Assembly: GCF_947179515.1 (NCBI RefSeq)
Contig: NC_067474.1
Coordinates: forward strand, 86,684,824 to 86,748,823
Direction: 5' to 3'
Origin: Apodemus sylvaticus
Lineage: Eukaryota; Chordata; Mammalia; Rodentia; Muridae
DNA: 64,000 nt
Positions 1-12,223 of this stretch are shown here, piece by piece. The notes under the pieces were generated by a model, which was not told the DNA's origin, did no database searches, and worked only from the letters and a program-made list of their open reading frames with translations. The translations under genes and the position numbers were made by a program. Numbering within the stretch: the first letter of the stretch is position 1; every line of letters starts with the position of its first letter.

Positions 1-742
1 TAAAAAGAGAACTGATGTGGCCACAGTGTGTTAAAAAAATCTTTTACACTTTCAATGTAAAAATCACACCTCTCATCTTAAAGGGAATAAGAGGTAGTTT
101 ATTCTAGAGACATTTTGAGTGACCATGCTAAGCAACAAAAACTTAGGTTATCCCAAATTTCATATTCCCATATGGAAGCAGTTTCATGAAATTTTTATAG
201 TTTTACAAAACAAAGACATAAATCAAGGCACGCTTAAAATACATTGGTGGGTACACCAAACAGGAAGGTATTACAAGATGGCCATTGCTATTCTGTAGGT
301 TCAAGTCATTTTCTGATGACATTGTTAGCTCTTAGATCAGCAGAAGTGAGTGTTATGCTAAGTTAATGGCTTCTAACTTTTATTATGAAGAATGGCTGTT
401 CCAGAAGGCTAAAACTAGCCTGAGACAAAGTATTTAGCTTCTGAACCTGCAAAATTCCAGTCGCTCCACAGTACTGAAATTCCAGTCTGTCCATCAATCT
501 CTGCAGCCCCATTCCTTTCAGGTTTTCTTTCACAACCAGACACAGCTTCTTTTGAGGAATTTTTGTTCATAACATAGCATATGAAAACAACCAAAACATT
601 AAATCAATGATCACACATATGACAATACAATTACATAAATTTAGGTGCAACCAGTTTAGGAAAACAGTAGAAAGTTTCTCTTTTTGGAAGGCTTAATAAC
701 ACAAAAGATCAAAAGGTAAAATTTGTCCTTTAGACTTAAAGT

Positions 743-744
<2 letters not shown>
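1..744. other. unrecognised AT-rich sequence
   Basis: I recognise no gene, RNA or repeat here. The sequence is AT-rich and has no long ORF. It ends at a compound microsatellite. Confidence 0.5.
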
Positions 745-800
<56 letters not shown>

Positions 801-826
801 GTGTGTGTGTGTGTGTGTGTGTGTGT
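745..826. repeat. compound (TC)n-(TG)n microsatellite
   Basis: An uninterrupted TC run (745-798) passes through a single AT step into a TG run (800-826). This is a typical rodent simple repeat and is expected to vary in length. Confidence 0.97.
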
Positions 827-1364
827 TCACTTTGATGAATTAGGTATTTGTTTTCATTTTTGCAGACTGTCTATGTGTTGAGTTTATGGCCTGAATGGTA
901 CTTCCCTCACCTGGTCAGTTGTGCTAAGGTCTAGGGGCTTGTTGCATAAGTACAATGCCTGAGGACTGCAGTCTTTTTTAATTGTTAAAGAAAAGTATTG
1001 AAATGAGAGTGTAATGAAACCACCAAACTAAAATGTACCATGGATAGAAAGGAATGTTTATTGGGGATCAAGATGTACAGGCTAGGGGCTGAGGGTAGGA
1101 AGAAAGAAACAAAATGGTAGAAAAGCAAACAAATTTTATATGACAGTCAGCAGGATGGGGTCTGTGGTCTGAGTCAGGCTGTTCAGGTTGACTCAGAGAT
1201 GCCCTTGCTATAGGTATTTGACCTCTGGGTCAGATTAAGGGAAGTTCCTGGAGATTTAAGGCTTCTGTTTACGCAACAACAATCCTTCTATTTACTGACA
1301 CACTTTTTGGTTTAGGACATTGTATGTACTAATACATGTAGAAGTACACTGTATGTACTAATGC
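827..1364. other. unrecognised sequence
   Basis: No feature recognised. A short direct repeat, TGTATGTACTAAT, occurs at 1321-1333 and 1350-1362. The block around 1040-1290 could be a decayed LTR piece, but I see no diagnostic end. Confidence 0.4.
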
Positions 1365-1560
1365 CTTTATATATAATATTTTATTTGGGGTGTGTGTATG
1401 TGCATGCAGGCATGGATGTATCTAGGTACACTTGTGGAAGTCAGAGGACAACTATTGAGAGTCAATTCTCTCACATTACATGTGAGCCATGGTGGTCAAA
1501 TTCAGGTCATCTAACTAGGTGGTTAAGTGGATTTACCACCTGAGATATCTCACTGGCCAG
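1365..1560 (-). mobile_element. tRNA-derived SINE (B2/B3 superfamily-like), minus strand
   Basis: Read on the minus strand it starts with a degenerate CTGGCCAGTGAGATATCTCAG head, corresponding to the GGCTGGAGAGATGGCTCAG head and Pol III A box of rodent tRNA-derived SINEs. It then has a GACCTGAATTTGA segment (decayed B box), a section reading like GTTGTCCTCTGACTTCCACA, a CA-rich stretch and an AATAAAATA tail. This is a common rodent family. I am unsure of the exact name (B2/B3-related or URR1-like). Confidence 0.65.
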
Positions 1561-4458
1561 ACTCATAAGCGATTAATGGATTAATCTTCAGTCTTAGGAA
1601 AGATCTGTCATAAAGGACATTTTGAATGGTTTCTCATTTCTCCATACACTGCTGTACATGCCTCTTGGCAAACTTGGTTTTGGCAAACACGTGTATTTGT
1701 ATGAATTTTTCATTTATAAAACTTTTATTCTATGATATTATCAGCAACAGAAAGTAGACTAAGACAAAAGCTTTCTCTTTATTTATAAATTATGTGTATA
1801 TTTGACTTTAATGAGCGTACAAATTAACTTAATAATGCAAAGTACATTATATTAACTTTATAAATACTATTTAAAAATATTTAACCTAGTTTGTAAAATG
1901 TGACCATTATTAATGAAAGGTCTCTAAAAGGCCTAGTCAGATTTTATGTGCAATAATAAAATTTGTAAGTGGAATTTTAAAAGCTTAAGGGATGGTTTTA
2001 ATTAACTTGAAAAACTTGAATATCATTTTTGAAAACCAAAATAACTGCTTTCCTACTCACCAGCTGTGAAGATGTGAACTTCACCAGTATGGTCAGATTT
2101 GCAAGCCCACATGAAATGCTGGCAGAGAGGGAATGTCCAGAGATTGCAGTAGCTGGCTGCTTTAGGAAATAGCAAAGTTTTCCCTACTCCTCTGATGCTA
2201 AAGTGATGCTCTAAGATGGGCACTGCCTCTGCTCCCAGAGCGTGAGTAAAAGCAGGCTTCCTTCAAACTGACTTTTCTCAGGCATGCACTAATGATGGGA
2301 GTGGAGTGGAATAACATTTCATCTAGAAACCTCATAATGATTTCTTTCTAAATCAGATAGTGTGCTGAGCAGTTTTCTCTGCACTCCAGTCTACACCCAA
2401 TGGTAGCGCTAGGAAGGATGGCAATTTACCATCTGAGTCCTGGTGGTACTTCTTTACTTCCTTACTGCTTATAGGGCTTTGGGAAAACAAGCAGTGGTTA
2501 CTGATTAGGAATAGGACAACAATGGGATGGAGATGTGACAGCAGCTAGGAATGAATGAACTAAGAACAGAGTTCAGACATTTGTCCATAGAAGTCCAACT
2601 GGAAAGGTCCTTCAGGCTATCATAGAGTGGCACCAGAGGCCTAAATTGGGAGGGGCAATTCTGTATTGAGGACTTCAGAAGTCTTCAGATCAGGACTCTG
2701 TAAAGGGCTATGTTATAAATATTTTAGACATTGGTGAGGCCTGACAAATGTTTTCCTCTCTCATTTTAACCACAATCCAGCTAGAGGCAGTAAGTCAATG
2801 AATAGATACAGCTGTGTTTAGACAAAACTATGAAAACAGGTGATGGTCTAGATTTGGTATGAGGAATGTAGATTGTTATCTCTGACTTAGATGGACATGG
2901 GAAGAGATAGAACTGCTAAATAGTAATTCTCAAATGTGTAGAATTTCAGGATGTTTGGTACGTGAGTGGATATTGTCAGAATTTATCTCTTGTGATTTTT
3001 TTGAAGATTTTCCTAGTGGGGTTAAGCCACAGGGAACTCATTGTTTATATAGGTGAAAATGAAGAAGTAGATGGTTTTAGGAACAGTTGCATTCAGGGGT
3101 CATTTTTCATTTCTGGTCTGCCCTCATTCTGCCGTTAGTCTGCAAGAACTGTATAGACCTAGGAAATGTAGATCTGTGAGGGATCAGAGCCCAGAAATGT
3201 AAAGTAGATCAAACATGAATGCCAAGTTGAAATGGATTCTATAAATTACAACTGCAACCTAAAACACAACTAGTTACTCTTTCAAAATGACAAGATTCCT
3301 TTTGTTTGCATATACAGGTTATGTAAAGATAAGTATATGCTAAACATAATGGTTTGGTTTTAGAGCTGTGTAGCATATTTTTATAATCTTACAGAAGTGT
3401 GTTTTCAAGCACCATGCGTTCCATCATTTATATACTCTTTCATCAGTGACTTATGGAGAATTGATTGTGTCAAACCTTGAGGAAGAAACCACACATTCTT
3501 TAGTTAATCATTTTGTTGTTGTATCTAATGATTTAGATTTACCTTCCAGAAAGTATAATTCCCACTGATCCTGGTTTGAATCAAGTGCACTCAGATTTGA
3601 AATTTTGATTTTTCTTTTAAAAATTCAGTTACATGATGGGGTGAGGCAATTGTCATTTGCAAAACATGAGGCCTGGGAACTGTCTGCAGGTGAACTGAAA
3701 ACCCTGCAGAGGGTTTAAGACACTAACAGCTCTTCCAGAACAACTAGCCTGACAATGAGTAATATGCAGTTTGATGTGAAAATTAGAAATCTGGCAGATG
3801 AACCTGCAAGGGGAAAATTGGATTTCCAGGGAGATGAATGGGAGGCTGTGAAGCTGAAGAGAGTTTATAAGATGCAAACACAAGCCAAGGAGTCTCAACC
3901 CTCCCTCCCTCCCAATGGGCAAATGAGATTCTTGTCCTTATTGCTTATTTATTTATAGACAAAATATAAGCATTCTATTGTTTGGTGTTTTATATCAAAG
4001 TGGATAGATTCAGTACTAACCAATGATGTGTTCAGAATGAAAGCCACATTGTTAATGCCTCAGGCGTTTATTACCACAGTTTTCTCCTTAACTGAATAAA
4101 ACAGGTATTATCTTAGCAGATCCTATTTTAGCATAGTTTTGTGGGTGTGTCAGGGCGGGCAGTGAGGGGTGGCCTTTGGCAGACGCCTTTCAGTCTCCTG
4201 GACACAGTGCAAAGCGACCCTAGGATTCTGTTAAAAGATGGAAAGCTCTCAGACAGCAGGTTAAACAGGAGAATGCCTTCTGCAGTCCTAAATGTGACTG
4301 TTAACTTAATGCTTACTTTCTTTAGTTCCCTTTAATCACCTATGCTATTGGCTTGTTGGATTTGTTTTGCCTCTCTTAATGCACATTTTTTTGACAACTA
4401 GAAATGTCCTTTGCTTTCATGAGCTTTAACTTTACTCTGGATCTGAAAGTGAAGTGAC
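1561..4458. other. unrecognised intergenic sequence
   Basis: No gene recognised over 2.9 kb. A short stretch near 1720-1768 resembles the 3' end of a MaLR LTR (TATTATCAGCAACAGAAAG). An open frame at 3755-3958 (67 codons, plus strand) encodes an unfamiliar peptide with no recognisable domain. It has no visible splice context and I treat it as chance. The rest is AT-rich. Confidence 0.4.
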
Positions 4459-4924
4459 TGAGGTAGCAGAATAAACTCCATTTTGTTTCTAAGACTCCAT
4501 TCTAAGTTAACTTGCCCTTAGAGGGGTATGGCCCCCACCCCTGATGTATGAGAAAAATCACTGAATGTCCCTGCCAGTTGCAGAATAGACACAGCAGCTG
4601 CAGCAACAGAGTGGGCTAAGAAAACATAAATGGCTCCCGGGTCAAGATGCTTCTCTTTGAGGTATGCTTCCTCCTTATGGTTTAGTCAGGTGCTGAAAAA
4701 CAATTAGCTTAAAGGCCAACATTCCTTTACTGTCTCATGTAACACCTAGGCTTTGAAACCCATTTGTAAACCCCTTCCCCTAGATCTCAGGCACTCTCTT
4801 ATCCTGTTGCTTCAGGAAGGTTTGTGGCCCAAGCTAGAGCTTGAATAAAGATTCTCATGTGCTTGCATTGGAGATATGGTTCCCGGTGATCTCTTTGGGT
4901 TTTTGTATTCTGGGCACAAGAGCA
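4459..4924 (+). mobile_element. solo LTR-like block
   Basis: This block of about 470 nt has LTR-like organisation: a TG start, a polyadenylation signal AATAAA at 4844-4849, and a U5-like tail with GTGATCTCTTTGGG and TTCTGGGCACAAG before a CA end. The tail resembles gammaretroviral/ERV1-type U5 sequence in rodents. No internal retroviral sequence follows, so it would be a solo LTR. I could not see a convincing target-site duplication, so both ends are approximate. An older unnamed repeat is the alternative. Confidence 0.5.
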
Positions 4925-5015
4925 AATGTGCATACTTCATTTCTGAAGACCATCTGAACTGTTACATAATCAAAGCTGATTTGTGCAAAATATGACCATA
5001 GCTCTGAAAATCCAA

Positions 5016-5880
5016 GCTTATCCTTTGAGTATAGGAAGGCCACTGATTTGCTTGAGTTGATTTTATAACCTGCCACTTTGCTGAAGTTGTTTATCAGCTG
5101 TAGGAGTTCTCTAGTGGAGTTTTTTGGGTCACTTAGGTAGACTATCAACCCAGGATAGCTAAAACTATTCTCAGCAACAAAAGAAAGTCTGGGGGAATCA
5201 GTAATCCTGACCTCAAGCAATACTACAGAGCAATAGTGTTAAAAACTGCATGGTATTGGTACAGTGACAGGCAGGAGGATCAATGGAACAGGATTGAAGA
5301 TCCAGAAATGAACCCACACACCTATGGCCACTTGATCCTCGACAAAGAGGCTGAAAACATCCAATGGAAAAAAGATAGCCTTTTCAACAAATGGTGCTGG
5401 TTCAACTGGAGGTCAGCATACAGTTGAATGCGAATTGATCCATCCTTGTCTCCTTGTACTAAGCTCAAATCCAAATGGATCAAGGACCTCCACATAAAGC
5501 CAGACACTCTGAAGCTAATAGAAAAGAAACTGTGGAAGAACCTTGAGGACATCTGTACAGGGAGAAAGTTTCTGAACAGAACACCAATAGCGTATGCTCT
5601 AAGAGCAAGAATTGACAAATGGGACCTCATAAAATTACAAAGTTTCTGTAAGGCAAAGGACACCATCAAGAGGACAAATTGGCAACCAACAAATTGGGAA
5701 AAGATCTTCACCAATCCTACATCAGATAGAGGGCTAATATCCAATATATATAAAGAACTCAAAAAGTTAGACTCCAGAAAACCAAACAACCCTATTAAAA
5801 AATGGGGTACAGAGTTAAACAAAGAATTCTCACCTGAAGAACTTCGGATGGCAGAGAAGCATCTTAAAAAATGCTCAACT
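5016..5880 (+). mobile_element. L1 ORF2 fragment with 5' inversion
   Basis: Positions 5016-5147 read as L1 ORF2 on the minus strand (peptides LQLINNFSKVAGYKIN, FLYSKDK). At 5147/5148 the element switches to the plus strand and continues as later ORF2 (PRIAKTIL, then DPEMNPHTYGHL, then FSPEELRMAEKHLKKCST). About 100 codons between the two parts are missing. This is the layout expected from twin priming during L1 insertion. The 3' part of ORF2 and the 3' UTR are absent: the match stops at 5880, exactly where the 5' UTR of the next L1 begins. Stops are present in the direct part (for example after SAYS at 5425), so it is inactive. Confidence 0.88.
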
Positions 5881-6270
5881 CAGGCAGAGGCAGTCTGGGA
5901 GCTAAGGGCACAGCTTGCTCCTGTGGCACAGAGCTTAGGCTCCAGTCCTGAGACCTCTGGCGGTAGCCCTCAGACCTCTCCGCTTCCGGATCCAGATCAG
6001 CCTGGACGGCAACACCACATCTCCACGTCCTGCAAGACGCAAGAGGGGCTTCCAGGCAGCCAGAGGGGAGAAGTCGGTGTGCTCTGGTGAATCCAGCAGG
6101 CCCCAGCGGGAACCTTCAGGTGTCTGCTTCGGGATCTGAACAGCCTGGGCAACAGCACCCTGTTTCCAGGCAGTGCAGGAGGTAAGCTGTGCACCAGAGG
6201 CCACCTGGGAAGGGGCAGCTTGCACTGGTGAGTCCAGCATCGACAAGACCAACTAACACCAGTGAGAACT
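5881..6270 (+). promoter_or_regulatory. L1 5' UTR / internal promoter region
   Basis: This GC-rich stretch of about 390 nt sits directly before ORF1. It contains two diverged copies of a unit beginning GGATC-GA-CAGCCTGG, at about 5988 and 6132 (period about 144 nt). Each ends near TGGTGA-TCCAGCA. The same arrangement, reversed, is at 35879-36164. L1 5' UTRs hold the Pol II internal promoter. Activity of this copy is unknown. Confidence 0.75.
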
Positions 6271-7468
6271 AGATGGCAAAAGGCAAACGCAGGAACTAAC
6301 AGAAATAAAGGCAATATGGCAACATCTGAACCCAGTTCTCCTTTACCAGCATGTCCTGGATACCCCATCACACCAGTAAAACAAGATTTGGATTTAAAAT
6401 CACTGGTCATGATGCCGGTACAGGAACACATGAAGGACATACTTAAAGAAATTCAGGAGAAAATGGATCAAAAGTTAGAAGCCCTTGCAAAGGAAACACA
6501 AAAATCATTGAAAGAAATCCAGGAGAATACAAAAGCCAATAATGAGGAAACGCAAAAAACACTTAAAGAAATACAGGAGAACTTTCGTCAAGAGGCTGAA
6601 GTCATGAAAGAGGAAACACAAAAATCTCTTAAAGAATTACAGAAAAGCACAAACAATCAAGTGAAGGAGCTAAGCAAAACCATCCAGGATCTAAAATCAG
6701 AAGTAGAAACAACTAAGAAAACTCAAAGGGAGACAACTTTGGAGATAGAAAGCCTTGGGAAGAAATCAGGGGACATAGATGCAAATATCAACAACAGAAT
6801 ACAAGAGATAGAAGAAAGAATCTCAGATGCTGAAGATACCATAGAAACCATGGACTCAACAGTTAAAGAAAATGCAGAATGCAAAAAGCTTGTAACCCAA
6901 AATATCCAGGAAATCCAGGACACAATGAGAAGACCAAACCTAAGGATTATAGGCATAGATGAGAGTGAAGATTTACAACTTAAAGGACCAGCAAATATCT
7001 TCAATAAAATTATGGAAGAAAACTTCCCTAACCTAAAGAGAGAGATGCCCATGAATATATAAGAAGCCTACAGAACTCCAAACAGACTGGACCAGAACAG
7101 AAATACTTCCTGTCACATCATAATCAAAACACCAAATGTACTAAACAAAGAATATTAAAGGCAGTAAGAGAAAAAGGCCAAGTAACATATAAAGGAAGAC
7201 CTATCAGAATCACACCAGACTTTTCACCTGAGACTATGAAGGCTAGAAGATCCTGGGCAGATCTCATGCAGACTCTAAGAGAACACAAATGTCAGCCAAA
7301 ACTACTATATCCAGCAAAACTCTCAATCACCGTAGACGGAGAAACTAAGATATTCCATGACAAAACCAAGTTACCCAATATCTATCCACAAACCCAGCCC
7401 TACAAAGGATAATAGGAGGAAAACACCAATACAAGGAGGGAAACTTCACCCTGGAAAAAGCAAGATAG
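6271..7468 (+). pseudogene. L1 ORF1 (RNA-binding chaperone) pseudogene
   Basis: ORF1p forms coiled-coil trimers that coat L1 RNA. An open frame runs from 6262 to 7062 but begins out of the usual ORF1 phase: the expected start at 6271 (MAKGKRRN) meets a stop after eight codons. The coiled-coil region (about 6440-6720) has repeated ETQKSLKEIQEN-like units. The RRM-type domain starts near NLRIIGIDESED (6940-6975). A CAA-to-TAA type nonsense change after MPMNI ends the frame at 7062. About 80 nt further on a 4-nt deletion at LNKE shifts the frame again. The C-terminal domain is still readable to the TAG at 7466-7468. Confidence 0.9.
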
Positions 7469-7530
7469 TAACCTTCTTTCATCAAACCCAAAAGAAGTTA
7501 ACCAGTCAAATTTAAAAAATAACGTCAAAA

Positions 7531-10500
7531 ATGTAGTAACAATCACTATTCCTTAATATCTCTTAACATCAATGGACTCAGTGCCCCAATAAAAAGACAT
7601 AGACTAACTCACTGGATATGTAAACAGGACCCTACATTTTGCTGGTTACAGGAAACACACCTCAGGGTCAAAGACAAACACTACCTTAGAGTAAAAGGCT
7701 GGAAGACAATTTTACAAGCAAATGGTCTCAGGAAACAAGCTGGAGTAGCCATTTTAATATCAGATAAAATTGACTTTCAACCCAAAGTCATCAAAAGAGA
7801 CTCTGAGGGACACTTCTTGCTGGTCAAAGGAAAAATACAACAAGAAGAACGCTCAATCCTGAACATCTATGCTCCAAATGCAAGGGCACCCTCAATCATA
7901 AAAAAGAAGTTAGACTCCAGAAAACCAAACAACCCTATTAAAAAATGGGGTACAGAGTTAAACAGGGAATTCTCACCTGAAGAACTTCGGATGGCAGAGA
8001 AGCATCTTAAAAAATGCTCAACTTCATTAGTCATTAGGGAAATGCAAATCAAAACAACCCTGAGATTTCACCTTACACCAGTCAGAATGGCTAAGATTAA
8101 AAATTCAGGAGACAGCAGGTGTTGGAGAGGCTGTGGAGAAAGAGGAACACTCCTCCACTGCTGGTGGGGTTGCAAATTGGTACAACCACTCTGGAAATCA
8201 GTCTGGCGGTTCCTCCGAAAACTGGGCACCTCATTTCCAGAAGATCCTGCTATACCACTCCTGGGCATATACCCAGAGGATTCCCCACCATGTAATAAGG
8301 ATACATGCTCTACTATGTTCATAGCAGCCCTATTTATAATTTCCAGATGCTGGAAAGAACCCAGGTATCCCTCAACAGAAGAGTGGATGCAAAAAATGTG
8401 GTATATCTACACAATGGAGTACTATTCAGCCATTAGAAACAATGAATTCATGAAATTCTTAGGCAAATGGATGGAGCTAGAAAACATCATACTAAGTGAG
8501 GTAACCCAGACTCAAAAGGTGACTCATGGTATGCGCTCACTAATAAGTGGATATTAACCTAGAAAACTGGAATACCCCAAACATAATCCATACATCAAAT
8601 GAGGTACAAGAAGAAAGGAGAAGTGGCCCCTTGTTCTAGAAAGACTCAGTTAAGAAGTATAGGGCAAAACCAGAACGGGGAAGTGGGAAGGGGTGGGTGG
8701 GAGGACGGGGGAGAAAAGGGGGCTTATGGGACTTTCGGGGAGTGGGGGGCTAGAAAAGGGGAAATCATTTGAAATGTAAATAAAAAATATATCGGAAAAA
8801 AAAGATCAAAGCACACATTGCACCTAACAGAATAATTGTGGGTGACTTCAACACTGCACTTTCCTCAATGGACCAATCAGGAAAACAGAAACTAAACAGG
8901 GACACAATGAAAGTAATTGAAGCTTTGGACCAATTAGATTTAACAGATATATATAGAACATTCTATCCTAAGTCAAAAGAATATACCTTTTTCTCAGCAC
9001 CTCATGGTACCTTCTCCAAAATCGACCATATAATTGGTCACAAGACAGACCTCAACAAATATAAGAAGATCGAACTAATCCCATGCCTCCTATCAGATCA
9101 CTATGGAGTAAAAGTGGTTTTCAATAGCAACAAAAACAACAGAAAACCCACATACACGTGGAAACTGAACAATATTCTACTCAATGATACCTTGGTCAAG
9201 GAAGAAATAAAGAAAGAAATTAAAGACCTTTTAGAACACAATGAAAATGAAGACACAACATACTCAAATCTATGGGACACAATGAAAGCAGTGCTAAGAG
9301 GAAAACTCATAGCCCTGAGTGCCTCCAAAAAGAAAATGGAGAGAGCATACATTACCAGCTTAATGACACACCTGAAAGCCCTGGAACAAAAAGAAGCTAT
9401 TTCACCAGGAGGAGTAGAAGGCAGGAAATCATCAAACTCAGGGCCAAAATGAATCAAGTAGAAACAAAGAGAACCATACAAAGAATCAACAAAACCAGGA
9501 GCTGGTTCTTTGAGAAAATCAACAAGATAGATAAACCCTTAGTCAGACTGACCAAAGGGCACAGAGAAAGTATCCAAATTAACAAACTTAGAACTGAAAA
9601 GGGAGATATAACAACAGATACTGAGGAAATCCAAAAAATCATCAGATCCTACTACAAGAGCCTGTACTCAACACAACTGGAGAATCTGGAGGAAATGGAC
9701 AATTTCCTTGACAGGTACCAAATACCAAATTTAAATCAGGACCAAATAGATCATCTAAACAGTCCCATAATGCCTAAAGAAATAGAAGGAGTAATAGAAA
9801 GTCTTCCAACCAAAAAAAGCACAGGACCAGATGGTTTCAGTGCAGAATTCTATCAGACCTTCAAAGAAGAGTTAACACCAATACTCTTCAAACTATTTCA
9901 CAAAATAGAAACAGAAGGAACACTACCCAATTCCTTCTACAAAGCCACAATTATGCTGATACCAAAACCACACAAAGATCCAACAAAGAAAGAGAACTTC
10001 AGACCAATCACCCTTATGAACATTGATGCAAAAATACTCAATAAAATTCTTGCCAACCGAATCCAAGAATACATCAAAATAATCATCCACCATGATCAAG
10101 TAGGCTTTATCCCAGGAATGCAGGGTTGGTTCAATATAAGGATATCCATCAATGCAATCCACCACATAAACAAACTCAAAGAAAAAAACCACATGGTCAT
10201 TTCATTGGATGCTGAAAAAGCATTTGACAAAATTCAGCATCCTTTCATGCTTAAAGTCTTGGAAAGAACAGGAATTCAAGGCCCATACCTAAACAAAGTA
10301 AAAGCAATATACAGCAAACCGGTAGCCAACATCAAACTAAATGGAGAGAAACTTGAAGCAATCCCACTAAAATCAGGGACTAGACGGGGCTGCCCCCTTT
10401 CTCCTTATCTTTTCAATATTGTACTTGAGGTACTAGCTCGGGCAATTCGACAACATAAGGAGGTCAAAGGGATACAAATTGGAAAGAAAGAAGTCAAACT

Positions 10501-12223
10501 ATCATTATTTGCAGATGACATGATAGTCTACCAAAGTGACCCAAAAAAACTCCACTAGAGAACTCCTACAGCTGATAAACAACTTCAGCAAAGTGACAGG
10601 TTATAAAATCAACTCAAGCAAATCAATGGCTTCCTATACTCAAAGGATAAGCAGGCTGAGAAAGAAATTAGGGAAATGACCCCCTTCACAATAGCCACAA
10701 ACAGTATAAAGTATCTTGGGGTGACTCTTACCAAACATGTGAAAGATCTATATGACAAGAACTTCAAGACTCTGAAGAAGACCTCAAAAAATGGGAAAAC
10801 CTCCCATGCTCATGGATCGGTAGAATCAATATAGTTAAAATGGCCATTTTGCCAAAAGCAATACACAGATTCAATGCAATACCCATCAAAATCCCAACTC
10901 AATTTTTCACAGAGTTAGAAAGAGCAATTATCAAATTCATCTGGAATAACAAAAAACCCAGGATAGCTAAAACTCTTCTTAGCAACAGAAGAAAGTGTGG
11001 GGGAATCAGTATCCCTGACCTCAAGCAATACTACAGAACAATAGTGTTAAAAACTGCATGGTATTGGTACAGTGACAGGCAGGAGGATCAATGGAACAGG
11101 ATTGAAGATTCAGAAATGAATCCACACACCTATGGCCACTTGATCCTCGACAAATGGGCTGAAAACAACCAATGGAAAAAAGATAGCCTTTTCAACAAAT
11201 GGTGCTGGTTCAACTGGCGGTCAGCATGCAGAAGAATGCAAATTGACCCATCCTTGTCTCCTTATACTAAGCTCAAATCCAAATGGATCAAGGACCTCCA
11301 CATAAAGCCAGACACTCTGAAGCTAATAGAAAAGAAACTTGGGAAGACCCTTGAGGACATCGGTACAGGGAGAAAATTTCTGAACAGAACACCAATAGCA
11401 TATGCTCTAAGAGCAAGAATTGACAAATGGGACCTCATAAAATTAACAAAGTTTCTGTAAGGCAAAGGACACCATCAAGAGGACAAATCGGCAACCAACA
11501 AATTGGGAAAAGATCTTCACCAATCCTACATCAGATAGAGGGCTAATATCCAATATATATAAAGAACTCAAGAAGTTAGACTCCAGAAAACCAAACAACC
11601 CTATTAAAAAATGGGGTACAGAGTTAAACAGGGAATTCTCACCTGAAGAACTTTGGATGGTGGAGAAGCATCTTAAAAAATGCGCAACTTCATTAGTCAT
11701 TAGGGAAATGCAAATCAAAACAACACTAAGATTTCATCTTACACCAGTCAGAATGGCTAAGATTAAAAATTCAGGAGACAGCAGGTGTTGGAGAGGGTTT
11801 GGAGAAAGAGGAACACTCCTCCACTGCTGGTGGAGTTGCAAATTGGTACAACCACTCTGGAAATCAGTCTGATGGTTCCTCCGAAAACTGGGCACCTCAC
11901 TTCCAGAAGATCCTGCTATACCACTCCTGGGCATATACCCAGAGGATTCCCCACCATGTAATAAGGATACATGCTCTACTATGTTCATAGCAGCCCTATT
12001 TATAATTTCCAGATGCTGAAAAGAACCCAGGTATCCCTCAACAGAAGAGTGGATGCAAAAAATGTGGTATATCTACACAATGGAGTACTATTCAGCCATT
12101 AGAAACAATGAATTCATGAAATTCTTAGGCAAATGGATGGAGCTAGAGAACATCATACTAAGCAAGGTAACCCAGACTCAAAAGGTGAATCATGGTATGC
12201 ACTCACTAATAAGTGGATATTAA
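7531..12223 (+). pseudogene. L1 ORF2 (endonuclease/reverse transcriptase) pseudogene
   Basis: ORF2p nicks target DNA and reverse transcribes L1 RNA there. The usual start is damaged: ATG is followed directly by TAG because a few bases are missing. Endonuclease segments are readable (SLNINGLSAPIKRH, then GDFNTALSS, then LSDHYGVKVVF near 9090). The frame is broken by the nested L1 at 7905-8803, by a 1-nt loss near 9406, by an extra A near 10545, by a deletion in the KEIEEDL segment near 10778 and by an extra A near 11445. The reverse-transcriptase core is well kept, with FADD at 10508-10519 and KSTGPDGFSAEFYQ upstream. The terminal TAA is at 12221-12223. Confidence 0.92.
7905..8803 (+). mobile_element. 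5'-truncated L1 nested in the ORF2 of the larger L1
   Basis: The sequence jumps from the endonuclease region of the host ORF2 (RAPSII) to the end of another ORF2 (KLDSRKPNNPIKKWG, then LVIREMQIKTTLRFHL). It continues through the stop TAA at 8555-8557, a complete 3' UTR and an A-rich tail. The host ORF2 then resumes with AAAGCACACATTGC. Its ORF2 tail is open for 247 codons counting read-in from the host. Compared with intact copies (for example 57941-57991 on the minus strand), about 16 host bases are missing at the site and I see no clear target-site duplication. Confidence 0.9.

Noticed and set aside
3755..3958. 67-codon frame that looked protein-like (KIRNLADEPARGKLDFQ)
   Set aside because: Acidic/basic composition is suggestive, but I see no domain, no splice sites of quality and no neighbouring exon. 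It is kept only as a note in the region entry.
5935..6440. minus-strand frames over the L1 5' UTR
   Set aside because: They are shadow frames of the GC-rich 5' UTR and ORF1. An antisense promoter is possible in L1s, but no antisense protein is supported.
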